Shown: positions 16,004-24,695 of the stretch, one piece after another | How the letters are laid out: every line of letters begins with the position of its first letter | How positions within the stretch are numbered: the stretch's first letter is position 1 | Source of the DNA: Nocardiopsis suaedae | GTDB lineage: Bacteria; Actinomycetota; Actinomycetes; Streptosporangiales; Streptosporangiaceae | DNA: 64,000 nt | Assembly (NCBI RefSeq): GCF_027706745.1 | Contig: NZ_JAQFWP010000006.1 | Coordinates: 1-64,000 of the forward strand | Reading direction: 5' to 3' | Notes under the pieces: generated by a model | Told to the model about the DNA's origin: nothing | Databases searched by the model: none | What the model saw: the letters and a program-made list of their open reading frames with translations, nothing else | Position numbers and translations under genes: made by a program

Positions 16004-16588
16004 GGCCTCGGGACGCGGCTCGGGCCGCTGGGATCGCTCGGGCCGGTTCAGGTACAGGTGGCGCAGCAGGCCGATCTCGGCCACGTTCTTCGTCAGCTCG
16101 ACGGTGACCCAGCCGGCCGCGTCGCCGAGGGTCATCGTGACCGGCCACGGCAGGGCGGCGGTCCGGTCGGCCGAATCGAGGTCGGCGGCGGTGGCCCCCT
16201 CCAGCGCCGTGCGCCAGGCGGCGTGCAGTCCGCGCAGCTCCCCGGCGGCCGCCTCCGCGCTCCCGGGCCAGGCGATGGAGGTGCGCTCGGGCGCTTCGCC
16301 GCCGCCGAAGCAGACCTCGTGCACGGTCGACCACCAGTAGCTGATGTGCCACATGGTCCAGGCGATGGTGACGGGCGGCGCCGGGTCGGGTTCGGCGACC
16401 TGCCAGTCGGGCGTCCACGCCCCGCCGGGGCCGGGCCGGACGCTCCAGGCGCCGGGGGCGGGCTCCCAGAGCGCGGCACGGTCGTCGATGCCCTCCAGGT
16501 GGTGCTCGAAGAGCGCCCAGGCGGTGTCGAGCTGCCCGAGGAGGAGCGCCACGCGGGGTTCGGTGTCGATGGTGTCTGTCTCGGTCAC
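15974..16588 (-). CDS. DinB-superfamily protein
   Basis: A 204-residue DinB-like four-helix bundle. The motif WTMWHISYWWSTVHEVCFGG has the conserved His of the metal site, and further helices contain ELRGLHAAWRTALEGA. GTG 16588 overlaps the stop of the monooxygenase as GTGA, so it is translated with it. Members are thiol transferases or metal-dependent enzymes (mycothiol/bacillithiol S-transferases). Being third in a PadR-controlled operon it may conjugate or detoxify the product of the monooxygenase; this is inference. Confidence 0.75.
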   Translation of the reverse strand: MTETDTIDTEPRVALLLGQLDTAWALFEHHLEGIDDRAALWEPAPGAWSVRPGPGGAWTPDWQVAEPDPAPPVTIAWTMWHISYWWSTVHEVCFGGGEAPERTSIAWPGSAEAAAGELRGLHAAWRTALEGATAADLDSADRTAALPWPVTMTLGDAAGWVTVELTKNVAEIGLLRHLYLNRPERSQRPEPRPEASQGAGEERP

Positions 16589-18144
16589 GGCCGAAGTCTG
16601 GCAGCGGGCTCGGGGACGCCGCCATCGGTTTTGCCGCACCAGCGGGCCACGGCGTCCGCCAGGTCACCGGTCTGGCGCCCGTCGCCGGTGCGCACCCACG
16701 CGGTGTGGCCGTCGGGGCGGAGCAGGAGCGCGGCCGCGCCGTGGGCGGCGGCGCAGTAGGCGCCGACGGTGCGGACCCCGGCCTGCTGGGCCTCCCGGAC
16801 ATCGTCGGGGACGTGGGCGCCGTTGAGGGCGAGCAGGAGCGGGCGCCGCTCGGCCACCAGTTCGGACAGGCGGACCCGCCGCCCCTCGGCGACCAGGTCG
16901 AGGTCGGGGGCCAGGCGGCCGAGCCAGGGGTGGGCGCCGGGGTCCTCGGCGCCCATGGGGTGGCACGTGTCCAGGCCGACGAGGGCCTCGGCGAGCGAGG
17001 CCGGGCCCCCGGGGCGGGACAGCAGGTGCGTGAGCAGGTCCGCGAGCGGCCGCAGGCCGGGTTCGTCCCCGTTGAGGAGCGCCTGGGCGCGGGTGTGGGC
17101 GAGGACGCGTTCGGCGGCGGGGCGGCGTTCGGACCCGTAGGTGTCGAGCAGGCCGTCCGGGGCGGTGCCCAGGACGCTGCGGGCGAGCTTCCAGCCGAGG
17201 TTGTGGGCGTCTTCGAGGGCGACGTTGACGCCGACGGCTCCGGCGGGCGGGTGGATGTGCGCGGCGTCCCCGGCGAGCAGCACGCGGCCGTCGCGGTAGC
17301 GGTCGGCGAGGCGGGCGGCGTCGCCGAAGCGGGTGAGCCAGATGTGGTCCGCCAGCGGGACCGGGCGGCCCAGGGCGCCCTCCAGGGCCTCGGCGAAGAG
17401 GCCGGGGGCGACGGGGGAGTGCGGGTCGTCGGGCGGGGCCGGGTCGGTGAGCATGGCGCGCACGTATCCGGGGCGGGGCAGGACGAAGACGCTGCCGCCG
17501 GGGCCGGTGTGCGGTCCGGGCGGGAGGTCGGCCGGGTCGGCGGGGACGACGTCGCCGAGCAGGGTCCAGGTGGTGGCGGGGGTTCCGGGGAAGCCGATCC
17601 CGGTCTGCTCGCGGACGGTGCTGCGGCCTCCGTCGCAGCCGACGGTGAAGGCGGCGGAGATCTCCACGGGGCCGGGGGAGGCGGCGCTCCCGCCCGGGCT
17701 GCTGTGGCCGTCGTCGACGGTGACGGCGGCGGTGGTGCCGTCGGCGTCCTGGCGCAGGGCGTCGAGTCGGTGGCCGCGCAGCAGGCGGGCGCCGCGGGCC
17801 AGGGCGTGCTCCTCCAGGACCTCCTCGACGCGCAGCTGCGGGATGCCCAGGGTGAAGGGGTGGTCGGTGGCGGCGCCGTCCAGGACGGCGGTGACCGGAA
17901 GGCCGACCGAGGGCGCGTGGGCGACGGGGCGGCCTTCGGCGAGGAAGGGGGCGGCCAGGCCACGGCGCGCGAGCAGGTCGAGGCTGCGGGCGTTGAGGGT
18001 GAAGCCGCGCGAGCGGCGGGGGCGCCGCGGGTCGCGTTCGGCGACGAGGGTGTCCACGCCCTCGGCGGCGAGCTCGACGGCCAGGAGCAGTCCGGCGGGA
18101 CCGGCGCCGACGATGAGGACGTCGGCGGTCAGGCGGCGGGTCAT
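16585..18144 (-). CDS. FAD-dependent aromatic monooxygenase
   Basis: A 519-residue flavoprotein of the PHBH/RdmE aromatic hydroxylase class. The Rossmann motif VLIVGAGPAGLLLAVELA is at the N-terminus. The middle has GCDGGRSTVREQ, and the second FAD motif VLLAGDAAHIHPPAGAVGVN follows with EDAHNLGWKLA. A C-terminal thioredoxin-like domain (about 420-519) is present as in RdmE and rifampicin monooxygenases. It starts at ATG 18144, overlapping the PadR stop as ATGA. The PadR-monooxygenase-DinB operon looks like an inducible detoxification or resistance unit for a phenolic or polyketide drug; the substrate is not known. Confidence 0.87.
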   Translation of the reverse strand: MTRRLTADVLIVGAGPAGLLLAVELAAEGVDTLVAERDPRRPRRSRGFTLNARSLDLLARRGLAAPFLAEGRPVAHAPSVGLPVTAVLDGAATDHPFTLGIPQLRVEEVLEEHALARGARLLRGHRLDALRQDADGTTAAVTVDDGHSSPGGSAASPGPVEISAAFTVGCDGGRSTVREQTGIGFPGTPATTWTLLGDVVPADPADLPPGPHTGPGGSVFVLPRPGYVRAMLTDPAPPDDPHSPVAPGLFAEALEGALGRPVPLADHIWLTRFGDAARLADRYRDGRVLLAGDAAHIHPPAGAVGVNVALEDAHNLGWKLARSVLGTAPDGLLDTYGSERRPAAERVLAHTRAQALLNGDEPGLRPLADLLTHLLSRPGGPASLAEALVGLDTCHPMGAEDPGAHPWLGRLAPDLDLVAEGRRVRLSELVAERRPLLLALNGAHVPDDVREAQQAGVRTVGAYCAAAHGAAALLLRPDGHTAWVRTGDGRQTGDLADAVARWCGKTDGGVPEPAARLRP

Positions 18145-18743
18145 CGGCGCTCCTCCGGGCGGTCGGGCAGGCCGTCGGACAGGTCGCCGGAGCGCAGCTC
18201 TCCGGCGGTGGCGAGCGCCCACTCGCGCTCGGCGGCGATCATGTGCAGCGCGTACTCGGTCTCGATCATGAACAGGCGGGGCAGGCCGGAGTCGGTGAGG
18301 GCGGAGTCGAGGCCGCTCCGCAGCCGCTCGGCGCGCTCGGCGAGCCGGTCCGCGCGCTCGGCGAGGGCGTCGGCGGCGGCTTCGGTGCCGAGGGCGCCGA
18401 TGTAGGCGACGGCGGAGACGAACTTGGGGTACTCGTCGTCGGCGGGGACGCGGATGAGCGTGTCGAGGCGCGCGGTGAAGGCGGTGCGGCCGGTGTCGGT
18501 GAGGGCGTAGACGGTGCGCGGGGGGCGGTTGCCGTCGCCGCCGGTGCCCGCCTCGCGGATCGAGTCGTTCCCGAGCAGGGCGCGGACGGTGTCGTAGAGG
18601 GTGCCGGTGCTCAGGTTGAAGGCGGAGTCGAGTCCGCGCTCGCGCAGGGTGGACATCATCTCGTAGGGGTGCATGGGCTTCTCCGTGAGCAGCCCCATGA
18701 CGGCGAGGGCGAGCGGGTTGGCGGCCGCGCTGCGGGCGGGCAT
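18141..18743 (-). CDS. PadR-family transcriptional regulator
   Basis: A 200-residue PadR/Vir-type regulator. The winged helix is plain: NPLALAVMGLLTEKPMHPYE, then LSTGTLYDTVRALL and PRTVYALTDTGRTAF. The C-terminal half is helical with a coiled coil (ERADRLAERAERLRSGL) for dimerisation, typical of the longer PadR-s2-like group. It is the first gene of the operon and starts at ATG 18743 after GAGGTCC. Two matching half-site repeats just upstream suggest self-repression. Confidence 0.88.
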   Translation of the reverse strand: MPARSAAANPLALAVMGLLTEKPMHPYEMMSTLRERGLDSAFNLSTGTLYDTVRALLGNDSIREAGTGGDGNRPPRTVYALTDTGRTAFTARLDTLIRVPADDEYPKFVSAVAYIGALGTEAAADALAERADRLAERAERLRSGLDSALTDSGLPRLFMIETEYALHMIAAEREWALATAGELRSGDLSDGLPDRPEERR

Positions 18744-18756
18744 GCGGGGACCTCCT

Positions 18757-18786
18757 TATTCGGAAGCGACTATTCGGTTCCGAATA
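18757..18786. promoter_or_regulatory. Putative PadR operator
   Basis: A perfect inverted repeat TATTCGG-TT-CCGAATA (18771-18786) with a further half-site TATTCGG at 18758-18764. It lies 14-43 bases upstream of padR in an AT-rich pocket where its promoter must be. PadR proteins usually bind such 7-8-bp inverted arms. Confidence 0.6.
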
Positions 18787-18810
18787 CTATAGCCGGAGGC
18801 GGCCCCGCCG

Positions 18811-20175
18811 TCAGGCGGAGGCGGTGCCCCCGGGTGCGGGCCCCGCGGCCTCCTCCGGGTCGGGCTGGCGCTCCACACGCCCCACGAGCAGGGTGTAGGA
18901 GAGGACCCCGACGACGGTGACCGCCGTGATGTACACGAACCCCGGCGCGAAGCTGGTCTCGGAGACCAGCAGGCCGATGACGATCGGGGTCGCGATCGAG
19001 GACAGGTTCCCGACGAAGTTGAACACCCCGCCGGTGCTGCCGATCAGCCGCCGCGGCGCCAGCGCCGACACCAGCGACCAGGTGATCGAGGCGAACCCGT
19101 TGCCGAAGAAGGCGATGCACAGGAAGGCGATGACCCAGGCCGTGCTGTCGGTGAAGTTCGCGCCGATCATGGCCGTGGACAGCAGCAGGCCCGCGGTGAT
19201 CGGCCCCTTGCGGGCCAGGCCCAGCGGGGCGCCGCGGCGGACCAGCGCGTCCGAGGCGAACCCCGACAGCAGGACCCCGGCGACGGCCGCCAGGTAGGGC
19301 AGCGAGACCAGCAGCCCGGACTGGATGTAGTCCATCCCGCGGTACTCCACGAGGTAGGTGGGGAACCAGGTGAGGAAGAACCACAGCGTCGAGGTCAGGC
19401 AGAACTGGCCGAGGTAGATGCCCCACAGCTTGCGGTTGGCCAGCACGGCCGCGAAGTCCGGCCAGGACGGCGCCTTGCGCGGCGGAGGGGCGTCCTCCAG
19501 GTCGACCAGGCCGCCGCCCTCGCGGATGTGCTCCACCTCGGCCGCGTTGGCCGTGCGCATCCGCTTGGGCTCGCGGTAGACCAGCCACCACACCGCGCCC
19601 CACACCACGCCGGCCGCGCCGGTGGTGATGAAGATCCAGTGCCAGCTGAAGGCCGACTGCAGCCAGGTCAGCACCGGGGTGAGCAGCGCCAGACCGATGA
19701 ACTGGCCGGAGGTGTAGAAGCCGATGACGCCGCCGCGCTCCTTCTCCGGGAACCAGCTGGTGGCGACGCGGTTGTTGATGGGGTAGGCGGGCGCCTCGAA
19801 GACGCCGACCAGCAGGCGCAGCACGATCAGGGCCGCGAACCCGGCGAAGACGCCCATGAAGCCGGTGGCCAGCGACCACAGGATCAGGCACACCGGGTAG
19901 AGCACCCGCGGCGGCACCCGGTCGATCAGCCACCCGCCGGGGATCTGCAGGGCCGCGTAGGTCCAGCCGAACGCCGACAGCAGCAGCCCCTGCTGGGCCG
20001 GGGAGAGGGACAGCTCGTCGGCGATGGCGGGCATCGCCACCGACAGGTTGGCGCGGTCGAGGTAGTTGATCACCACGGACACGAACAGCATCGCGGCGAT
20101 GACCAGCCGCGCGCGGGAGGCGCGCACGGACTGCGGCCGCTTCGGGGCGGCGGCGGTGGGGGCGGTGTCGCTCAT
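18811..20175 (-). CDS. dgoT: MFS transporter, probable D-galactonate importer
   Basis: A 454-residue, 12-helix major facilitator of the anion:cation symporter group that includes DgoT and GudP. Signature stretches are VVINYLDRANLSVAMPAIAD in helix 1, RVPPRVLYPVCLILWSLATG in the loop after helix 2, and SWFPEKERGGVIGFYTSGQF. It is the last gene of the dgo operon, 5 bases after the dehydratase, so the physiological substrate is most likely D-galactonate (imported with protons). ATG 20175 is chosen. Substrate is inferred from context, not from diagnostic residues. Confidence 0.85.
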   Translation of the reverse strand: MSDTAPTAAAPKRPQSVRASRARLVIAAMLFVSVVINYLDRANLSVAMPAIADELSLSPAQQGLLLSAFGWTYAALQIPGGWLIDRVPPRVLYPVCLILWSLATGFMGVFAGFAALIVLRLLVGVFEAPAYPINNRVATSWFPEKERGGVIGFYTSGQFIGLALLTPVLTWLQSAFSWHWIFITTGAAGVVWGAVWWLVYREPKRMRTANAAEVEHIREGGGLVDLEDAPPPRKAPSWPDFAAVLANRKLWGIYLGQFCLTSTLWFFLTWFPTYLVEYRGMDYIQSGLLVSLPYLAAVAGVLLSGFASDALVRRGAPLGLARKGPITAGLLLSTAMIGANFTDSTAWVIAFLCIAFFGNGFASITWSLVSALAPRRLIGSTGGVFNFVGNLSSIATPIVIGLLVSETSFAPGFVYITAVTVVGVLSYTLLVGRVERQPDPEEAAGPAPGGTASA

Positions 20176-20180
20176 CGGCC

Positions 20181-21329
20181 TCACCACTCCGCGAACGAGC
20201 CGTCGGTGTGCCGCCACACCGGGTTGCGCCACCGGTGGCCCTCGCGGGCGCGCTCGGCCACGTACTCCTCGTCGATGTCCACGCCCAGCCCCGGGCCGGA
20301 GGGGATCGCCACCATGCCCTCGGAGTAGTCGAACACCGAGGCGTCGGCGAGGTAGTCGAGCAGGTCGTTGGCGGTGTTGTAGTGGATGCCCAGGCTCTGC
20401 TCCTGGATGACCGCGTTGTAGCTGACGGCGTCCACCTGCAGGCAGGCCGCCAGGGCGATCGGTCCCAGCGGGCAGTGCGGGGCCAGCGCGACGTCGTAGG
20501 CCTCGGCCATGGCGGCGATCTTGCGGACCTCGGTGATGCCCCCGGCGTGGGACAGGTCGGGCTGGACGATGTCGGCCACGCCCGAGGAGAGCACCCGCTT
20601 GAAGTCCCAGCGGGAGTACAGGCGCTCGCCGAGGGCGATCGGCACAGGTGAGGCGCGCAGGACGTCCGCGATCCCGTCGACGTGCTCGGAGAGCACGGGC
20701 TCCTCGATGAACATCGGGTCGTACTCCTCCAGCGCCCGCAGGAGCACCCGCGCCATGGGGCGGTGCACCCGGCCGTGGAAGTCCACGCCGATGCCGACGG
20801 AGGGGCCGACCGCCGCACGGACCTCGGCGACGTTGCGCACGACCGTGTCGACCTTGTCGTGGGAGTCGATGTACTGCAGCTCCTCGGGGCCGTTCATCTT
20901 CACGGCCGTGAAGCCGCGGCGGACGGCGTCGGCGGCCTGCTCGGCGGTCTCGCCGGGCCGGTCGCCGCCGATCCAGGAGTAGACCTTGATCCGGTCGCGC
21001 AGCCGCCCGCCGAGCAGCTCGTGCACGGGGACGCCCAGGGCCTTGCCCCTGATGTCCCAGAGCGCCTGGTCGAGCCCGGCCAGGGCGCTCATGTGGAGGC
21101 CGCCGCCGCGGTAGAACCCGCCGCGGTACATGACCGTCCAGTGGTCCTCGATGAAGCGCGGGTCCTTGCCGACGAGGTGGTCGGACAGCTCCTCCACGGC
21201 CGCGGCGACGGTGGCCGCGCGGCCCTCCAGGACCGGCTCGCCCCAGCCGGTGACGCCCTCGTCGGTGGTGACCTTCACGAACAGCCAGCGCGGGGGGACG
21301 GTATAGGTGGTGATGGATGTGATCTTCAT
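20181..21329 (-). CDS. dgoD: D-galactonate dehydratase
   Basis: A 382-residue enolase-superfamily enzyme, the same length as E. coli DgoD. The catalytic set falls on the known numbers: Asp183 and His185 (GVDFHGRVH), Glu209 (FIEEP), Glu235 (LGERL) and His285 (APHCPLGP). It dehydrates D-galactonate to 2-keto-3-deoxygalactonate in the cytoplasm. The start MKITSITTYTVPPRWLFVKV is characteristic. It stands between the aldolase and the MFS gene in the dgo operon. Confidence 0.92.
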   Translation of the reverse strand: MKITSITTYTVPPRWLFVKVTTDEGVTGWGEPVLEGRAATVAAAVEELSDHLVGKDPRFIEDHWTVMYRGGFYRGGGLHMSALAGLDQALWDIRGKALGVPVHELLGGRLRDRIKVYSWIGGDRPGETAEQAADAVRRGFTAVKMNGPEELQYIDSHDKVDTVVRNVAEVRAAVGPSVGIGVDFHGRVHRPMARVLLRALEEYDPMFIEEPVLSEHVDGIADVLRASPVPIALGERLYSRWDFKRVLSSGVADIVQPDLSHAGGITEVRKIAAMAEAYDVALAPHCPLGPIALAACLQVDAVSYNAVIQEQSLGIHYNTANDLLDYLADASVFDYSEGMVAIPSGPGLGVDIDEEYVAERAREGHRWRNPVWRHTDGSFAEW

Positions 21330-21385
21330 GGGGTGCGGGCCTTTCGGGTGGTGCGCGCAGGCGGTGCCTGCGGGCGCGGTGTCCG

Positions 21386-22000
21386 TCAGCGGGTGTGCCG
21401 GGCCCAGCACGCGGCCAGGGCGTGGGCCCGCTCGGCGACGGCGCCGGGGGCGTCCCCCGGCCGGTACAGGGAGGAGCCGATCCCGGCCCCCGCGGCTCCG
21501 GCGGCCAGCCATTCGCCGAGGTTCGACTCGTCGACGCCGCCCACGGGCAGCAGCGGCGTGCCCGTGGGGAGCACGCTCGACCAGGCCTTCATGCCGGAGA
21601 CGCCGATGTGGTCGGCGGGGAAGAGCTTGAGCGCCGACGCCCCGGCGGCCACGGCGGTGAAGGCCTCCGTGGGGGTGGCGGCGCCCGGGTAGCAGTCCAG
21701 GCCGCGCTCGGCGGCGGCGGAGATGACCGCGGGGTCGGTGTTGGGGGCGACGATCATCCGGGCGCCCGCGTCGGCGGCGGCCGCGACCTGCGCGGGGGAG
21801 AGCACCGTTCCCGCGCCGACGCGGCAGTCCCCGGGGAGCCGCGCGCGCAGCTCCCGCACGGAGTCCAGGGGGTCGGGCGAGTTCAGGGGGACCTCGATCG
21901 CGCGGAGGCCGGCGCTGTAGAGCGCGTCTCCGACGGCCGGGGCCTCGGCCGGGGCCAGCCCGCGCAGGATGGCGATCAGGCCGATGGGTGCGGTGGTCAT
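21386..22000 (-). CDS. dgoA: 2-dehydro-3-deoxy-6-phosphogalactonate aldolase
   Basis: A 204-residue class I KDPG/KDPGal aldolase. The Schiff-base lysine is in ASALKLFPADHIG. Other fixed points are AILRG (residues 10-14), GAGTVLSPAQV, MIVAPNTDP and LLPVGGVDESN. It splits KDPGal to pyruvate and glyceraldehyde-3-phosphate. The start at 22000 overlaps the kinase stop as ATGA. Context with DgoD and DgoK supports KDPGal rather than KDPG. Confidence 0.9.
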   Translation of the reverse strand: MTTAPIGLIAILRGLAPAEAPAVGDALYSAGLRAIEVPLNSPDPLDSVRELRARLPGDCRVGAGTVLSPAQVAAAADAGARMIVAPNTDPAVISAAAERGLDCYPGAATPTEAFTAVAAGASALKLFPADHIGVSGMKAWSSVLPTGTPLLPVGGVDESNLGEWLAAGAAGAGIGSSLYRPGDAPGAVAERAHALAACWARHTR

Positions 22001-23052
22001 GCCGGTCCTTCCGAAGGGTTCGCGGCGGGTCGTTCGGGGGCGGGTGCCTTGAGGAGGCCGAAGGCGCGGGCCAGGGCGGTCAGGCCGTCCCGGGCGGTGT
22101 CCTCCAGCAGCCGGACCCGGGTGCCCCGGCGCTCCAGGGCGCGCCGGTAGCGCGGGCCGAGCGCGCCGTCCGCGCACAGCACGACGGCGGTGGCCCCGGT
22201 GAGGGTGAGCATGTGCTCGGTCTCGTCGGCGATGAGCAGGCCCGACACGTATTCGGCGACGTCGTGCGCGCCGAGCGCGCCGTCCAGGTGGCGGGTGCGC
22301 GCGCTGAACAGGCGCGCGGCGAGCGGCTGGGCGGGGTTCGCGAGCGTGTGCCCGATCCCGGCGCCGAAGGCCGCTCCTCCGGCGTCCGGGTGTTCCGTGT
22401 CCCCGGGGCAGGGGGCGGTGCGGGCGGGGTCGCCGAGGATGGTGCCCTCCATCAGGGCGGCGTGGATCTCGCCGGTCATGGCGGTGGTGAAGCCGGTGAC
22501 GGACCCGCCTTCGACCCGCAGCCACTTGGTGTGGGTGCCGGGCAGGACCAGGGTGGCCTCCTCGGGGAGGCCGAGCCGTTCCAGGGCCCCGAGGACCTGG
22601 GTCTCCTCGCCGCGGACGACGTCGGGGGCGCCGTCGGCCGTGCCTCCGCCGTCCGGTGCGGCGGGGGAGGTGCGCAGGCCCGGCACGATCCAGACCGGGG
22701 GGTCGGCGCCGGGCACGCGGTGCGGCTCGAACGACTCGGGGACGGCCGGGAGCGGCGGCCGCAGGTGCGGTACGGGGGACCAGCCGCCGTCGCTGCCGAC
22801 CATGCCGCACGCCAGCGCGGGCGCGCCTTCGGCCCCGAGGGCGGCGGCCGCCTCGGCCAGGGCGTCGGCGAAGGCCCGGTCGGCGGGGACGCCGCGCTCG
22901 GCGGCGCGGGCGGCCACCGTCCGCAGGCCGTTCGGGGAGCGGACGGAGCCCAGGACGGCGCCGTCCGGCGCCAGGGCCCAGGCCCGGAGGGATGTGGTGC
23001 CCCAGTCCACCGCCACCAGGGCGGGGGCCGAGGCCTCGTGGGGGTGCTGCAT
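21997..23052 (-). CDS. dgoK: 2-keto-3-deoxygalactonate kinase
   Basis: A 351-residue kinase of the ASKHA fold. Motifs are the N-terminal phosphate loop VAVDWGTTSLRAWAL, VVRGEETQVLGAL, LVLPGTHTKWLRVEGGSVTG and FTTAMTGEIHAAL, as in DgoK. It phosphorylates 2-keto-3-deoxygalactonate before the aldolase step. It is first in the operon. ATG 23052 has no Shine-Dalgarno but lies 7 bases after a -10-like TAGCGT, so it is probably a leaderless start. A GTG at 23061 is an alternative. Confidence 0.88.
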   Translation of the reverse strand: MQHPHEASAPALVAVDWGTTSLRAWALAPDGAVLGSVRSPNGLRTVAARAAERGVPADRAFADALAEAAAALGAEGAPALACGMVGSDGGWSPVPHLRPPLPAVPESFEPHRVPGADPPVWIVPGLRTSPAAPDGGGTADGAPDVVRGEETQVLGALERLGLPEEATLVLPGTHTKWLRVEGGSVTGFTTAMTGEIHAALMEGTILGDPARTAPCPGDTEHPDAGGAAFGAGIGHTLANPAQPLAARLFSARTRHLDGALGAHDVAEYVSGLLIADETEHMLTLTGATAVVLCADGALGPRYRRALERRGTRVRLLEDTARDGLTALARAFGLLKAPAPERPAANPSEGPA

Positions 23053-23112
23053 CTCACGCACGCTAGGAAGAGGGTCCCAAAGTGTGCAATGGCGTCCCAT
23101 ATAGTCGGACGC
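23053..23112. promoter_or_regulatory. Divergent promoter region between dgoK and iclR
   Basis: On the minus strand TTGCAC (23084-23089) and TAGCGT (23060-23065) with an 18-base spacer form a promoter for dgoK, with the ATG 7 bases beyond. The same short interval has two direct copies of TGGGAC on the minus strand, about 22 bases apart, which may be half-sites for the divergent IclR regulator. The region is only 60 bases, so one bound protein could act on both genes. Confidence 0.5.
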
Positions 23113-23907
23113 ATGGGATCCGAGGGTGAGGCGCCGAAAGGCGCGCAGACGCTTCTGAACGGGCTGGCGCTGGTGCGCCTGGTGGCCGACGGCGTGCGGG
23201 ACGTGCCGGCGCTGCAGGGACGGACCGGGCTGCGCCGCAGCACCCTGTACCGCCTGGTGCAGACGCTGCGCGGGGAGGGGTACCTGCGCGACACGCCGAA
23301 CGGCCTGTCCCTGGGGCCTACGCTCATCGAGCTGGGCTTCGGCGCGCTCGCGTCCAACCCGCTGGCGAGCGTGGCCGCTCCGCACCTGCAGGCGCTCGCC
23401 GACGAGGTGCGCGACACCGTGCACCTGGCCGTGGAGGACCACGGGTCGGTGCTGTACCTGGCCAAGATCCCGGGCCAGCGGGGCGCCGAGATGCGCTCGC
23501 GCGTAGGGCAGCGCATGCCGCTGACCCGGACCGGGATCGGCAAGGCGCTGCTGCTGGACGCGCGGGAGCGCTGGGTCGAGCGCTGGCGCGCGGAGGGTCC
23601 GGCGGACGAGGCGGCGGCGTCCCCGTCGGCGCGCCGGGCGGGCGAGGGGGCCGAGGAGGACTTCCTGGGGCGGATGGAGTACTACCGCGCGGGCGGGTAC
23701 TCCTACGACATGGAGGAGAACGAGCCGGGGATCCGCTGTGTCGCCGCGCCGGTGCGGGACGGGTCGGACGCGGTCGTGGGCGCCGTGAGCGTCTCGGCGA
23801 CGGCGCCCTACATGCCGGCCGAGCGCATGCGCGAACTCGTGCCGCGGGTGCAGGGCGCCGCCGCGGACATCTCAGCGGAGATGGGGTACCGGGGCAGGCG
23901 GCGCTGA
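23113..23907 (+). CDS. IclR-family regulator of the galactonate operon
   Basis: A 264-residue IclR-type regulator. The winged helix is LLNGLALVRLVADGVRDVPA, then GLRRSTLYRLVQTLRGEGYL. The effector GAF-like domain includes VEDHGSVLYLAKIPG, MPLTRTGIGKALL and GIRCVAAPVRDGSDAVVGAV. ATG 23113 is taken; an in-frame ATG at 23089 is possible. It is divergent from dgoK and most likely responds to D-galactonate or 2-keto-3-deoxygalactonate. In E. coli this role is filled by the GntR-type DgoR, so the regulator class differs. Confidence 0.87.
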   Translation: MGSEGEAPKGAQTLLNGLALVRLVADGVRDVPALQGRTGLRRSTLYRLVQTLRGEGYLRDTPNGLSLGPTLIELGFGALASNPLASVAAPHLQALADEVRDTVHLAVEDHGSVLYLAKIPGQRGAEMRSRVGQRMPLTRTGIGKALLLDARERWVERWRAEGPADEAAASPSARRAGEGAEEDFLGRMEYYRAGGYSYDMEENEPGIRCVAAPVRDGSDAVVGAVSVSATAPYMPAERMRELVPRVQGAAADISAEMGYRGRRR

Positions 23908-23930
23908 CGGCCGTCGCGGCCGTGGGCGCC

Positions 23931-24695
23931 TCAGCCCTCGCGGTGGACGCGCAGTGGGCCGGTGCTCTGGACCACCGGCATCATCTCGACGGTGTTGATG
24001 TTCACCCGCGCGGGCAGGGACACCGCCCAGTGCACCGCCTCGGCCACGTCCTCGGGGGTGAGCGGGTCGGTCCCGGCGTAGGGCGCGGCCGCGCGCTCGG
24101 TGTCGCCGGAGAAGCGCACCTCGGAGAACTCGGTGCCGCCGGTCAGGCCCGGCTCCACGCAGGTCACCCGCACCCCCGTGCCGTGCAGGTCGGCCCGCAG
24201 GTTGCGGCTGAACTGGCTGACGAACGCCTTGGTCGCGCCGTACACGTTCCCGCCCGGGTAGGGGTAGTGGGCCGCGACCGAGCCGATGTTGACCACGTGG
24301 CCGCGCCCCCGGTCGACCATGCCCGGCAGCAGCGCGCGGGTGCAGTTCATCAGCCCCGCGCAGTTCGTGTCGACCATGCGCTGCCACTCGTCCGGGTCGG
24401 CCTCGTGCGCGGGCCCCAGCCCCAGGGCCAGCCCCGCGTTGTTGACCAGCACGTCGACGGCGGCGAAGTCGGCGGGCAGCGACGCCGCCGCCCGCATGAC
24501 GGAGTCGCGGTCGCGAACGTCCAGAGCGACGGGGTGGAGCAGCGGCGCCAGCTCCTTCTCCAGCGCGGCGAGCCGCTCGGTGCGGCGCGCGGCGGCCACC
24601 ACCCGGTGGCCCTGCCCGGTGAACATGCGGGCGATGGCGGCGCCGAAGCCGGAGCTGGCGCCGGTGATGAAGAGGGTGTGCTCGTCGGTGCTCAT
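23931..24695 (-). CDS. Short-chain dehydrogenase (YdfG-like)
   Basis: A 254-residue SDR. Cofactor loop TLFITGASSGFGAAIARMF, NNAG in DVLVNNAGLALGLGPAHEAD, catalytic YGATK and SVAAHYPYPGGNV place it with YdfG-type NADP-dependent 3-hydroxy acid/serine dehydrogenases. The C-terminus INTVEMMPVVQSTGPLRVHR is typical of that subgroup. It overlaps the hydrolase stop as ATGA and shares its operon. Regulated, by inference, by the divergent MocR. Confidence 0.87.
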   Translation of the reverse strand: MSTDEHTLFITGASSGFGAAIARMFTGQGHRVVAAARRTERLAALEKELAPLLHPVALDVRDRDSVMRAAASLPADFAAVDVLVNNAGLALGLGPAHEADPDEWQRMVDTNCAGLMNCTRALLPGMVDRGRGHVVNIGSVAAHYPYPGGNVYGATKAFVSQFSRNLRADLHGTGVRVTCVEPGLTGGTEFSEVRFSGDTERAAAPYAGTDPLTPEDVAEAVHWAVSLPARVNINTVEMMPVVQSTGPLRVHREG

